Of a DNA stretch of 64,000 nt, positions 35,864-44,931 are shown piece by piece (positions within the stretch are counted from its first letter, which is position 1; every line of letters starts with the position of its first letter). Origin of the DNA: Lachnospiraceae bacterium MD308 (GTDB lineage: Bacteria; Bacillota; Clostridia; Lachnospirales; Lachnospiraceae); assembly GCA_000403475.2 (NCBI GenBank), contig KE159795.1, positions 186,001 through 250,000 of the forward strand. Direction: 5' to 3'. The translations under genes were made by a program, and so were the position numbers. The notes beneath the pieces are model-generated. The model was not told the DNA's origin. It was given only the letters and a program-made list of their open reading frames with translations, and ran no database searches.

Positions 35864-37180
35864 TCATCTACCTAGCAAACTCACCCTGATTTGTGGCTGT
35901 ATTAATGGAAAAGTTCTCAATAGTCCTTTGGTGTAAGCTTCCCATGTATAGCTCCTTCTTTGGCTTCTGCGGTTCAGCCACTTAAACAGCAACATCTTTG
36001 TATTGTGCAGATACAGGCATATTTCCTCCATGTTATCTGTCACTCCATAATACTGGTAATGTCCTCTTAGTTTGGCATTTACCATCCTGAATACCCATTC
36101 CAGCGGCATATCCCTGTGGCTCTTTATCCACTCTTTCATCGCCTTTGTCTTGCTGCGTAGTTTCTTACGGCTTGTCTTTACTTTACACCGGAAAAAGCGT
36201 TTCTTTGCATCCACTCCACAGTAAAATGTAAATCCCAGAAAGTCAAATGTCTCTGGCTTCCCTTCGCCTCTCCTTTTCCTGTCTTCCTCCGCAAATCTCC
36301 CAAATTCCAGTATTCTAGTCTTCTCTTCCGCCAGCTCCAGCCCATATTTGGCAAACCGTTCCTCCAGCCTCTGACGGAACACTTCTGCCTCATACTTTTT
36401 CTGAAAACAGCAGACAAAGTCATCAGCATAGCGTACTAAATAACTCTCTCCCCTACACTGTCTCTTCACAATCACATCAAACCAGTTATCCAGCACATAA
36501 TGCAGGTATATATTCGCCAATATTGGGCTCGCCCCATTTCCCTGCGGGGTCCCCCTTTCACTGTCAAGATACCTGCCATCTTCCATGATTCCCGCTTTCA
36601 GAAATTTCCCTATGATTCCAAGGAATTTTCTGTCCGCTATGTCATGTGCCAGCATCTTCATCAGCCATTCGTGGTTTACATTGTCAAAGAATCCCCTGAT
36701 GTCTGCCTCTACCACATAATTCGTCTTCTGATACCTCACTGTCTCAACGACCTTCTTTACTGCCTTGTGGCAATTCCGGTTTGGTCTGAATCCATAGCTC
36801 TCGTCATAAAACTTCGGCTCATAAATCTGTTCCAGTATCTGTGCAATTGCGTTTTCCACCAGTTTATCCTCGTAACAGGATATGCCCAGCGGCCTCATTT
36901 TGCCTTTCGTCTCTTTCGGAATATAAACCCGTCTTGTTGGATTTGGGCTGTAGCTTCCGCTCTTCATTCTCTTTACAAGATTCTCAAGGTTTTCTTCCAG
37001 ATTCTGTCCATATTCTTCTTTTGTCACTCTGTCTATGCCGCTGGCCTTGTTCTTATCCATAGCCTTATGGATTGCTTTCAGGCTTCCAACATTGATATAC
37101 GACGCCAGATTCTGGACTTTTCCATCTGTTGCGTTCGCTTTTGCGATGTTATATTGTATTCCAAGTAATTCATTTATCAC
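35864..37180 (-). CDS. ltrA: Group II intron reverse transcriptase/maturase
   Basis: About 438 aa from GTG 37180 (GGAGAGCTGGCAAC upstream). RT blocks in order: RRVYIPKETKGKMRPLGIS (RT2), ESYGFRPNRNCHKAV (RT2a/3), VVEADIRGFFDNVNHEWL (RT3 Asp), GTPQGNGASPILANIYLHYVLD (RT4), LVRYADDFVCCF (YADD active site, RT5), then the maturase X domain (KLRGHYQYYGVTDN). No HNH endonuclease domain is present. It aids splicing and retrohoming of the intron. Confidence 0.95.
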   Translation of the reverse strand: MINELLGIQYNIAKANATDGKVQNLASYINVGSLKAIHKAMDKNKASGIDRVTKEEYGQNLEENLENLVKRMKSGSYSPNPTRRVYIPKETKGKMRPLGISCYEDKLVENAIAQILEQIYEPKFYDESYGFRPNRNCHKAVKKVVETVRYQKTNYVVEADIRGFFDNVNHEWLMKMLAHDIADRKFLGIIGKFLKAGIMEDGRYLDSERGTPQGNGASPILANIYLHYVLDNWFDVIVKRQCRGESYLVRYADDFVCCFQKKYEAEVFRQRLEERFAKYGLELAEEKTRILEFGRFAEEDRKRRGEGKPETFDFLGFTFYCGVDAKKRFFRCKVKTSRKKLRSKTKAMKEWIKSHRDMPLEWVFRMVNAKLRGHYQYYGVTDNMEEICLYLHNTKMLLFKWLNRRSQRRSYTWEAYTKGLLRTFPLIQPQIRVSLLGR

Positions 37181-37735
37181 GTTGCCAGCTCTCCTTTGTC
37201 TGCATGACCCTGATTTACCTGAAGCTGTAAAGTGTACACCCCTTCCCTCCACTGTGATTGGCAGTTTCTTTGGTACTATGAGTGTATCGGACTTCCTGCT
37301 GTCCTTTTGGATTCCTGCCTCATTCCTTCGGTTTGGTTTCCATACCTTCTCTTTTCAAGGAGACAGCAGGATCTCGGCTGTTCCGTATAATATAATTATC
37401 ATCAACCTCGCCAAGCTCTCAGACTGGGGGATGCCCTTATTCCCTCGCCCTATCGGTCATAAGGGTGTTGTCTGCTGCGTATGTAAGCGCATCGACCATT
37501 TCCAACCCTATATCTATTTCCCAGCTCAATCACTTCACTTTCGTTTCGGCTCTGTTGCTCCCTGTCCTACGCTTAAGTCTGACGTTACCGCTTCGACTCC
37601 AAGGACTCGGTACAGGCGGTTGGCTAAACCTTACCTGACAGGATTCTCCTGTTTTATATTATCAGCTTACAAAGACAGGCAGAAGTATCTCCGCCTGTCA
37701 GTGGAAATCAGCTATGCTGATTTCTCAGCCCGCGC

Positions 37736-38233
37736 CACATATACAATATGAGAACCATCATTAAACCAGTCCTCAATTTCTTCGAAATGGCGGTTTACCG
37801 TATAAATCGGTATCTCATGGCCAAATATATCTGTCTGTGTGATGAACACCATATATGAATCCCGAAGCTCTGAAAATTCCTGCCCTGCTTTCAGCATCCG
37901 CGCATCCATCATACTGCTGTTAAATCTGGCACGCCGCACATGTGCCCCCTCCGGTCTCTTCTGTACCTCAATATCATAATGTTTTCCTTTGCTGTCTTTT
38001 GCTAAAATATCTAAACGGATATCACGGCCTCCTACAATAGGATTTTTAAACTCCCGCTGTGAGGCAACACTTATTACTATAATATCATCCCGTTTCAGTA
38101 TAATCTTTAGCAGAAGTTCTGTAGCTGGAATGTTACCGTCAAAGACCATAGACATTAGATCATCGTCAAATAAATCCATTCCGTCAACAATCTGCTCTAT
38201 TGTCTTGATGTCTTCTACTTCTTTTACTATCAT
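37736..38233 (-). pseudogene. rpn: Rpn-family PD-(D/E)XK nuclease, 5' exon
   Basis: 166 codons with the Rpn/PD-(D/E)XK core: PIVGGRDIRLDILAKDSKGKHYDIEVQKR (catalytic Asp and ExQ variant), RRARFNSSMMDARMLKAGQEFSELRDSYMVFIT and HFEEIEDWFNDGSHIVYV. Rpn proteins are DNA endonucleases that promote recombination and have been linked to phage defence. The exon ends at the group II intron. Confidence 0.82.
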
Positions 38234-38260
38234 TTGTTCACCGCCTTCATCTCTATTTCT

Positions 38261-38289
38261 ATTATATCCTCTAAGCCTAACACATACAA
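38261..38289 (-). promoter_or_regulatory. Promoter of the rpn gene
   Basis: -35 TTGTAT (38284-38289) and -10 TATAAT (38261-38266) with 17-base spacing on the minus strand, 28 bases upstream of the start at 38233. Confidence 0.65.
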
Positions 38290-38391
38290 TACTTTTCTCC
38301 AGTTCCTATAACGAATGAAACCATCTATTCTACTTAAAGAAAAGTTTATGTTTCACCTTGAACACCCGCTAATCTTTCAAAAATTACCTTT

Positions 38392-38985
38392 CTACCTTTT
38401 TTTAAGTTCAAACTCCATCCCTTCATACACCCTTACCGGATTCCCCCGGACGATCTTTGTATGCTCCCTCCATGCCGAGTCCGCCTGTTTTTTCTTCGCA
38501 TCCCGCTCTCTCTGCTCCAGGATGGCGTTCAGCTTATTCAGCGCATCCTTTTTATTCGCATACTGGCTCCGCTCAGACGTGGACGTTACCGTGATCCCCG
38601 TGGGGATATGGACGAGCCTTACTCCCGTCTCCACCTTGTTGACATTCTGCCCACCCTTTCCTCCGGAATGGAACCGTTCAAAGCGTATCTCCTGTTCTTT
38701 ACATATATTCTCTTTTTCCGGTATCACGCTCACATCCACAAACCAGTTCTTCCTTTTATGGTGCGGGCGGAAGGGACTTTTGCAGACCCACTGCACGCTC
38801 CCTTCCAGATGTGACAGGTCCTGCTCCGTAAAAAACAGGACGGAAGTAAGGCATCCCGGATTCCGCGATCTGTGGGACGACAGCTCTTCCATATCTGGAT
38901 ACTCTTTTTTCAGCGACTGGAACAGCTTATATACTGCCAGTTCACATTCTGCCGGGCCTTGCCCCGAACTTATCTGTATGATCAT
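38392..38985 (-). CDS. prfH: Peptide chain release factor-like PrfH
   Basis: 197 aa, far shorter than RF1/RF2. It keeps the peptidyl-hydrolysis domain with the GGQ motif (RFHSGGKGGQNVNKVETGVRLVH) and the basic tail (SQYANKKDALNKL...ERDAKKK), but lacks the usual stop-codon recognition domain; residues 1-90 form a distinct N-terminal part (ISSGQGPAECELAVYKLFQSL). PrfH is known to release peptides from ribosomes damaged in the decoding centre. It follows rtcB in the same direction, the diagnostic pairing. Confidence 0.92.
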   Translation of the reverse strand: MIIQISSGQGPAECELAVYKLFQSLKKEYPDMEELSSHRSRNPGCLTSVLFFTEQDLSHLEGSVQWVCKSPFRPHHKRKNWFVDVSVIPEKENICKEQEIRFERFHSGGKGGQNVNKVETGVRLVHIPTGITVTSTSERSQYANKKDALNKLNAILEQRERDAKKKQADSAWREHTKIVRGNPVRVYEGMEFELKKR

Positions 38986-39083
38986 TTATCTTTATCACCT
39001 CCATGGGGCGGCATTTTCCCGCCCTGAATCTTCCTTAGTGCAGTATATCTCATTCTGCATGATCTATCTGAAAATGAATGAGA

Positions 39084-40196
39084 CTAATTTCCACATTTGT
39101 AGCTATATATCGGTTTTAGAAGCTTTTCAATCTCCACCGTATCGCCCACTGCCTGACGGATATAACCAAGATCCCTGTAAGCGAAAGGCGCTTCATCAAG
39201 CGTCCCTTTCCCGATACAGGAGCAGTAAATCCCCTCCATCTCTTTTTTGAAAGCGGACACGGTATAGAGATTCTGAACCTCATCCCTTCTCAGTATCCTC
39301 CCCGAGCCATGGGGCGCTGAATAGTTCCAGTCAGGATTTCCCTTCCCGGTTCCCAAAAGTATGCCGTCCCTCATATTGACCGGGATCGCCACCTTTTCCC
39401 CCTCGCAGGCAGATACCGCACCTTTTCTGAGGATAACTTTGCCTCTCCCGCTCTCAATATAGTTATGGCTGCAGGAAAATACTTCCAGCGCTTTTAACTT
39501 CATCCCTTTCACCAGTTCATCTGTAATGGCCTCACGGTTCAGCGCAGCATACTCCTTTACGATCTGCTGGTCATGCAGGTAATCCTCCTTAAACTTCCCT
39601 TCCAGCACGGTCATCTCATACGGCAGCCGGATTCCCCTATGCTTTAATTCCTCCTGCCCTTTCCGCAGGTAATACTCCGTCACTTCCTTCCCAAGATGGC
39701 GGCTCCCGGAATGGACTGCCAGATAAAGGCTCTCCTCTTCATCCCTGTCTGCCTCGATAAAGTGGTTCCCGCCTCCCAGCGTGCCAAGGCTTAATCCGGC
39801 TTTTCTTTCATTGATGCTCCCATAGCACCGAAGCCTTGTAAGGTCGAATCCCCTGTAGAAACGGTGGGGCTTTTTCCTCGTAAGACTTCCTGCCGGGACA
39901 TTTTCCCGGATGACAGTATCAAACCTCTGAAACTCTATTTTCTTTTGTTTTATTTTTGTGATCGTTATGCCGCAGCCTATATCAATACCGACAAGATTCG
40001 GCAGTACCTTCTCCCCGACCGTCATCGTAAGGCCGATAACGCCGGCCTTTCCGGGATGGACATCCGGCATGACACGGATCGTGCTGCCTTTTGCGGACTC
40101 ATTGTCACAGAGCAGCTTGATCTGTGCTGCTGCATACTCTTCTACATCATCAGTGAATATTTTTGCGGACGCAAAGATTCCGTTCACAGTTTTCAT
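39084..40196 (-). CDS. rtcB: RtcB-type RNA ligase (RtcB2, PrfH-linked)
   Basis: 370 aa. Metal and GMP-binding motifs: MPDVHPGKAGVIGLTM, NLVGIDIGCGI (Cys metal ligand), GTLGGGNHFIEADRD (His), LAVHSGSRHLGKEV, CSHNYIE, and RDGILLGTGKGNPDWNYSAPHGSGR ending in the guanylated His. It joins 2',3'-cyclic phosphate and 5'-OH RNA ends. Beside prfH it is expected to re-ligate 16S rRNA cut at the decoding centre after PrfH clears the ribosome. Shorter than E. coli RtcB, as usual for RtcB2. Confidence 0.93.
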   Translation of the reverse strand: MKTVNGIFASAKIFTDDVEEYAAAQIKLLCDNESAKGSTIRVMPDVHPGKAGVIGLTMTVGEKVLPNLVGIDIGCGITITKIKQKKIEFQRFDTVIRENVPAGSLTRKKPHRFYRGFDLTRLRCYGSINERKAGLSLGTLGGGNHFIEADRDEEESLYLAVHSGSRHLGKEVTEYYLRKGQEELKHRGIRLPYEMTVLEGKFKEDYLHDQQIVKEYAALNREAITDELVKGMKLKALEVFSCSHNYIESGRGKVILRKGAVSACEGEKVAIPVNMRDGILLGTGKGNPDWNYSAPHGSGRILRRDEVQNLYTVSAFKKEMEGIYCSCIGKGTLDEAPFAYRDLGYIRQAVGDTVEIEKLLKPIYSYKCGN

Positions 40197-40553
40197 AAAC
40201 CCTCTCTCTTTCTTCCGGATACCGCACAGAAAGCGGTAGCCGTCTAACCCCAGAGATGCGGATCTATACTATACCCTGAACCGGACAGATTGATAGAAAA
40301 GACTGTTATCTTAATCTTAATATCAGTATCTTACATCAATATCTTATACCAGCTCTCCGGGCAGGAAAATCCGCTCCCTGACTGCAGTTACCATTGTTCC
40401 TATTGTCTGATTAAATCTTTTCTTCGTCTTCATGTGATCTTCCTCCTTTTCTGGTCTGAATGTTTTCATGTAACAACTGCTAAATAGCAGTACATAAGTA
40501 TTTTCGGCATTTCCATGCAAAACATTAGGCAGGGGGATGCCTTTCCGGTTATA
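40197..40553. other. Intergenic region upstream of rtcB
   Basis: I see no gene. A small inverted repeat ACTGCTAAATAGCAGT lies near 40475-40490. No sigma-54 -12/-24 pattern or strong -10 could be assigned with confidence. Confidence 0.4.
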
Positions 40554-41036
40554 CTACCATTGGATACGGGGATAAAAGCACTGGAATATCCTCTTGAATC
40601 CCCCATAGACTTTTTCCACAAAGTCCGCATTGAAATCCACATCGCCTTCCTCCACGCCATAAGCTGCCGGGTCTTCCCTCATCATGGCCTCCATTGCCTT
40701 TCCAATTGACTGTTCAACAATCCCGTCCATGCATTGGCATCTGTACTCGCCATCCGTACTCCGGTAGATAAAACGGTTCATGAACACACAGGCTGCCATC
40801 ACGATCCTTTCCGGCATTTTGAAATGTACCTGCTCATAGCGTTCCATCAGCAGGGATACGATAAAGACAAACTCAATCGTCTCCCTGGCATCCACACAGG
40901 AACGGATATCCTTTCGGAACGCGCTGCACTCCGTTTCCGTAAATCCTGCAGCTTCCGGATTATTCAGGCAGCTTATCACCTCACCGTAAAGCAGGTCAAA
41001 CGCCATTTCCCTCACTTTAAGATCATCTGATATCAT
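40554..41036 (-). CDS. Hypothetical protein, mobile-element associated
   Basis: 160 aa with AGGAGGAACAAAG before the start. Helical, with a hydrophobic stretch IEFVFIVSLLMERY and a Cys/Gly patch (GEYRCQCMDGIVEQSIG). No domain recognised. Its promoter region carries one of the parS-like palindromes 115 bases upstream. Confidence 0.5.
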   Translation of the reverse strand: MISDDLKVREMAFDLLYGEVISCLNNPEAAGFTETECSAFRKDIRSCVDARETIEFVFIVSLLMERYEQVHFKMPERIVMAACVFMNRFIYRSTDGEYRCQCMDGIVEQSIGKAMEAMMREDPAAYGVEEGDVDFNADFVEKVYGGFKRIFQCFYPRIQW

Positions 41037-41150
41037 CTTTGTTCCTCCTGATTTTCAGAACTATCTTCAATATTGCTTTTTCATCATATAGTGCCTGACT
41101 CTGTTATTCCAAAAAGAATCCCGTATACAGATACATGGAATCTTCCACAG

Positions 41151-41169
41151 GATGTTCGAAACGAACATC
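41151..41169. promoter_or_regulatory. parS-like palindrome, copy 3
   Basis: GATGTTCGAAACGAACATC: perfect 8-base arms around AAA. Intergenic, between the genes at 41036 and 41183. Confidence 0.5.
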
Positions 41170-41182
41170 CCGCAGATTCGCA

Positions 41183-41407
41183 TCACTGGTCTTTTTTCAG
41201 TTCTTTAGCCAGAGTATGTATGAACTCTTCCGGGGTTGGGATACCATCCCCAAAATACTTCTTAAATTCCGCCTGTTTCTCCGGGTCAGGATTATTGCGG
41301 GCCTCCATAATCGCCTTTTCAATCTCCCTTCTGACCTCTTCTGCCGTCACTCCGTTTTCTTTTCCGATTGCATCAAATAAATCTTTATTGTTTTTTCTCT
41401 TTTTCAT
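41183..41407 (-). CDS. Small protein resembling Spo0A C-terminal-like proteins
   Basis: 74 aa. DLFDAIGKENGVTAEEVRREIEKAIMEARNNPDPEKQAEF resembles short proteins in Firmicutes annotated as Spo0A C-terminal-domain-like, with an HTH-type helix pair. Weak ribosome site. Likely a small DNA-binding protein; no target is known. Confidence 0.5.
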   Translation of the reverse strand: MKKRKNNKDLFDAIGKENGVTAEEVRREIEKAIMEARNNPDPEKQAEFKKYFGDGIPTPEEFIHTLAKELKKDQ

Positions 41408-41477
41408 CGTATCGTGTCCTAATCCTCATTATTTCTTAAAAAAATCCAGTATACGGATAGAGGTTTCCTCTTTGGCA

Positions 41478-41762
41478 TCACTTTTCACGTCCCCTTTTTA
41501 TTGATTCCGGAACTCCGCACGGGAACAATGCTCCCATTGCACCTTCCCGGAGATACTCGTCAAAATCTTCCGGTGATTTGTACTCATTCATTGATTTTGT
41601 TTCCTCATAATCATCTTCGGTTTCATCTGTTGGTTCTAATGTATCTGATGATGATGAATGTCTGAATAGTGGTGATGTGGGGTCCAACATTCTGTCCACC
41701 TTTTCCTCCACGAACATCTCCACGCTCTCCAATGCACATGCAATTTCATCAAGTATAAACAT
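41478..41762 (-). CDS. Hypothetical acidic protein
   Basis: 94 aa with AAAGGAGGACGAAAGG before the ATG. Acidic and Ser/Thr-rich centre (SSSDTLEPTDETEDDYEETKS), probably disordered. Not recognised. Same direction as and 15 bases after the zinc-ribbon gene. Confidence 0.45.
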   Translation of the reverse strand: MFILDEIACALESVEMFVEEKVDRMLDPTSPLFRHSSSSDTLEPTDETEDDYEETKSMNEYKSPEDFDEYLREGAMGALFPCGVPESIKRGREK

Positions 41763-41776
41763 CCTTTCGTCCTCCT

Positions 41777-41944
41777 TTAAAATCCCTTATCTTTCATTAC
41801 GCTTCTTAAAAACGCCCCAAGCACTTTAAAGCCTGTCTTCTCCCACCCGCCGCAATTCGGGCAGGCTGTCCGTCCTGTATCCGGGCTCCACAGGTATCTC
41901 CTGCGGCACTTTGGGCAGACCTTATAAATCGGCAGCATTGTCAT
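41777..41944 (-). CDS. Small zinc-ribbon protein
   Basis: 55 aa from ATG 41944 (GGGAGGAAAGGTATT upstream). Two Cys pairs, CPKC and CPNC, form a zinc ribbon. Function unknown. Confidence 0.5.
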   Translation of the reverse strand: MTMLPIYKVCPKCRRRYLWSPDTGRTACPNCGGWEKTGFKVLGAFLRSVMKDKGF

Positions 41945-41978
41945 AATACCTTTCCTCCCTTCTGTTTCCGCAATTGTC

Positions 41979-42119
41979 TCAGTTTTCCTCAAAACTTCCG
42001 ATCAATGCTACATTTGCCTTCTCAAAATCGTTAAATTCCTTTTCCATATCAAAATCCTTACCTTTTACCGTTCCTTTGTACCATGAGGTACTCTTAAAAT
42101 ATTCCTGCAACTTCTTATC
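41979..42119 (-). pseudogene. 3' end of the YARHG-domain protein gene
   Basis: 47 codons: DKKLQEYFKSTSWYKGTVKGKDFDMEKEFNDFEKANVALI, the second half of a YARHG domain. It continues the frame that stops at the IS1380-type element at 43782 (ARHGYIFK-DKKLQEYF). Confidence 0.88.
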
Positions 42120-42124
42120 CTTAA
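42120..42124. repeat. 5-bp target duplication of the IS1380-type element
   Basis: CTTAA here and at 43782-43786. Confidence 0.8.
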
Positions 42125-43781
42125 CCTGAATTATTCACGGCAGTATATGCGTGCATAAAATCTGCCGTAGTTGCCGTTACAACCACTACTCAATACCTCA
42201 CCTTGCCAGAAGATAGCCTATAAATGGGCAGACTTCTCCTGTGATAGGTTTAAAAGCTTATTGTGATTGTCAAGGTTCGTTAAAAGTTGTCATTCCAACT
42301 GTGGCTGCAGATTATGGATATTTTCCAGTGTCTCGTAAAATTCTTTCTTGTAGGGACAACTGCTACACAGCTTGAAATATTTGTATCGTGCTGATTTTAC
42401 CACTCTTGCGGCAATTTTCAGCAATTTTAAACGAATGGTATCTATACGCTGTTTTCTCATACTGACAGCAAGTGCCAATCGCCTAAACCAATTGAATAGA
42501 TTATAAGCTAATGTATGAACCAAAAGGCGGTTCGCATTTACCAGCTTGTAGGAACTGCTTACAGAAGCAAAGTCAAAACCACTCTTGCCTTCTTTGATGA
42601 AATTTTCCATCTTGCCTCTGCCGCAATAGAACTGAAGTACCTGGTAGGGTTCCATTTCCATCGTTGTGACAATAAAGGTATATAGATGAATCATTTGCCC
42701 ATAAGGCTTTTCGATTTTAAAAACAACTCTGCGCGGATGGCTCCATGAGCCCGCCTGATACATAAACTCTCCATACTCGACGGCGTAATCCACCTGGTTG
42801 AATTTTGTCGCGCGGTACAATGCCTGGCTTTTATCTTCAGCTAATTCGCGAAGCTTTGCATTCTCTTTCAGTCGGATGGCGTATTTACAGTTCTTATCTT
42901 CAAGAACTTCATACAAATCGGGGGCTGCAAAACCACTGTCACCACGAAGGTAAAGCGGCATATCTGGAAAATCACAGATGAATTCATCCAGAAGAGATTT
43001 CATAAAAATGTCTGCTTCCTTGCTGCAATACATGGTACCGTCGCGAAGCTCCGCTTTTAGAAGATCACCGGTTAATCCATCGTAACACAACAGAGGATGA
43101 TAACCATGTGCCTGATAATGATAGTTGAAACCTTCTCCTTCCTGATTCCCATAGGTATCAAGAAGTGTGGAGTCAATATCAAAAAGCATGAATTCCGGTC
43201 TCTTTATGGAATAGATGACTTTACGGAGTTCACGTGTAATCTGGCTTAGCTGGTTGAGTGTATCTTCATCCATGCGGTTATAAAAGCGTGACAAGGTAGG
43301 CTGGGATGCCAGGGCATCCTTGTCTAAAACAGCTGTCATGACTGGCTCATTTGTCAGCTCATCTGCACAGTCATCCTCAAAGTATGCGCTGGCAATCTGA
43401 TAGATTACCTGCATCAGATTCGCATCATCCTTATGGATACGGAACCATGCAGTATCATTGGTTTTGAACATACGATTGATGAGCTTAACGGCGCCAATCT
43501 TAAACAGGAACTCTTTAAACAGGAGAAGTCCTGCATCGGAGGATAAATCGCCTCCGTCAAAATTAATTTTAATTTGGCTATTGCTTTCTAAGCTTACAGT
43601 GTTTAAAATATCCATAGAGAGACCTTCTTTCTGAGGTATTTGTTTGGATTCGACACCTAAATTTTACCACAGATAGAGGTCTTTTTCTATTCACTAAATA
43701 GGTGAAACGCAATATTCAATTAAAATACAGTAACTACGCGGATTTCAACGGCTGATGCTGTTGTACTGTGAATAATTCAGG
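42125..43781 (-). mobile_element. IS1380-type insertion sequence, complete copy
   Basis: 1657 bp with terminal repeats starting CCTGAATTATTCAC at both ends. One transposase gene on the minus strand. It interrupts a YARHG-domain gene. A second copy with an identical visible end begins at 63684 in opposite orientation. Confidence 0.92.
42290..43615 (-). CDS. IS1380-family DDE transposase
   Basis: 441 aa. Catalytic pattern: FMLFDIDSTLLDTYGNQEG (first Asp), LYLRGDSGFAAPDLYE (second Asp), FYCGRGKMENFIKEGKSGFDFASVSS (Glu), followed by the family's LLVHTLAYNLFNWFRR region. Full length with no visible break. Confidence 0.92.
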   Translation of the reverse strand: MDILNTVSLESNSQIKINFDGGDLSSDAGLLLFKEFLFKIGAVKLINRMFKTNDTAWFRIHKDDANLMQVIYQIASAYFEDDCADELTNEPVMTAVLDKDALASQPTLSRFYNRMDEDTLNQLSQITRELRKVIYSIKRPEFMLFDIDSTLLDTYGNQEGEGFNYHYQAHGYHPLLCYDGLTGDLLKAELRDGTMYCSKEADIFMKSLLDEFICDFPDMPLYLRGDSGFAAPDLYEVLEDKNCKYAIRLKENAKLRELAEDKSQALYRATKFNQVDYAVEYGEFMYQAGSWSHPRRVVFKIEKPYGQMIHLYTFIVTTMEMEPYQVLQFYCGRGKMENFIKEGKSGFDFASVSSSYKLVNANRLLVHTLAYNLFNWFRRLALAVSMRKQRIDTIRLKLLKIAARVVKSARYKYFKLCSSCPYKKEFYETLENIHNLQPQLE

Positions 43782-44855
43782 CTTAAAGATATACCCATGC
43801 CTTGCAAATATTTCGTTTCTCGCTAATTTAAGGACATCTGAATCCAAGTCAAGCAATTCGTCCTCTGACAGGTATCTGCTGTCGCTGTCCGGGAAAATGT
43901 ATTCCATTTCCATTGTTTCCTGAATATCTTCCCCTGCTCCGCTCTCCGTTTCTCCTGTAGCTTCTGCATTTTCCCCAGATCCTGACCTGCTCTTTTCCCT
44001 GTCAATGATGATGGCTGCGGCATCAATACAGGGATATCCCGTAATACTGTCGGTTCCGTACCGCCCGGCTGCCAGTCCATAATCTCCCGCCATCACATTT
44101 CCCACAACATTTCCCTGCGTATCTATTGCCTTCCCGTCATAATTTATCTTGATGATCCCGCTGTCTGTAAACCAGTTCATGATCAAGGAATCCGCAAGGA
44201 TATTAAAACTGCCTTCTATCTTGATGTCTTTCCCTGTGTACTGTTCCGGGTTTCTTACTAAATCCTCCCCGGTGACCTCCTGGCATTTGCCCAAGTATTC
44301 CTCCAGGGTCATATTTCCATCCGTCCCATCGCCTGCCGGTTCATTCCCTGCTTCTTCGGTAACAGCACTTATCCCCGGCGCGGTTTCTTCTGCGGCAGGT
44401 TCCTCCCTCATGTAACCGCCGACTGTCAGGATCACCAGCGCTAATATGACGCTCCCGACATGGGAGAGTATCCGATACCCCTTCTCCGGCTTTTTCCTGA
44501 CTTTTTCTTTTACTTCCTTTAAGTTTACCGGACCGTAAAGAAGCCAGATTCCTGTCTCGCAAAATGTCATCTTGGCGCCAGCGTCAATAAAAAACCATAA
44601 ATTCAGTTCATGCATATTTTTTGAAATCAACTGATAGACCAAATAAAGGATATATAGTAACACCGGAATACATAGCGACGCCCTAACCGGATGCTCCCGA
44701 AACATGGCTATAAGTAATTTCTCTTCCTCAAAAGTGTCCTCCTTATCTTCCTTAATCTTTTCCTCTGTCTCATTCTTAACCGGTATCCTGTTCCCGCAAT
44801 TGGGGCAGACCGTCCAGTTATCCTCCAATTCCTTTCCGCAGTTTTGACAAAACAT
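43782..44855 (-). pseudogene. Zinc-ribbon/YARHG membrane protein, split by IS1380
   Basis: 358 codons from ATG 44855 (AAAGGGGGATGAGAGC upstream). Zinc ribbon MFCQNCGKELEDNWTVCPNCG at the N-terminus, two or three membrane helices (about 60-80, 93-110, 135-152), an OB-like region (QYTGKDIKIEGSFNILADSL), and the first half of a YARHG domain (LARNEIFARHGYIFK). Joined with 42119-41979 it gives about 404 aa. Present product ends in IS sequence (PELFTVQQHQPLKSA). Likely a surface or envelope protein; function unknown. Confidence 0.85.
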
Positions 44856-44931
44856 GCTCTCATCCCCCTTTATTATAATCACCATAATTTTCCTATTTCT
44901 GATACAATACGGCTTTCTCAATAAAATAAAT

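Larger units (their letters stand above)
35772..37735 (-). mobile_element. Group II intron with maturase, inserted in an rpn gene
   Basis: About 1.96 kb in the same orientation as the interrupted gene. Features: an intron-encoded reverse transcriptase, a domain V hairpin near 35811-35848 (AAGCCGTATGCG...CGCACGTACGG), and a domain VI-like hairpin (TATGGGGA/TCCCCATA, GTAA loop) just after. The borders are uncertain by about 10 bases: the exon join that best restores the protein (VYV-NGSY) does not place a canonical GUGYG at the 5' end, whereas a GUGGCG start three bases earlier would give VY-LLENGSY. Confidence 0.85.

Noticed and set aside
35864-37180. Reverse transcriptase as a retron or DGR
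   Set aside because: Maturase X domain, adjacent domain V hairpin and an interrupted host gene identify a group II intron; no msr/msd or template repeat is seen.
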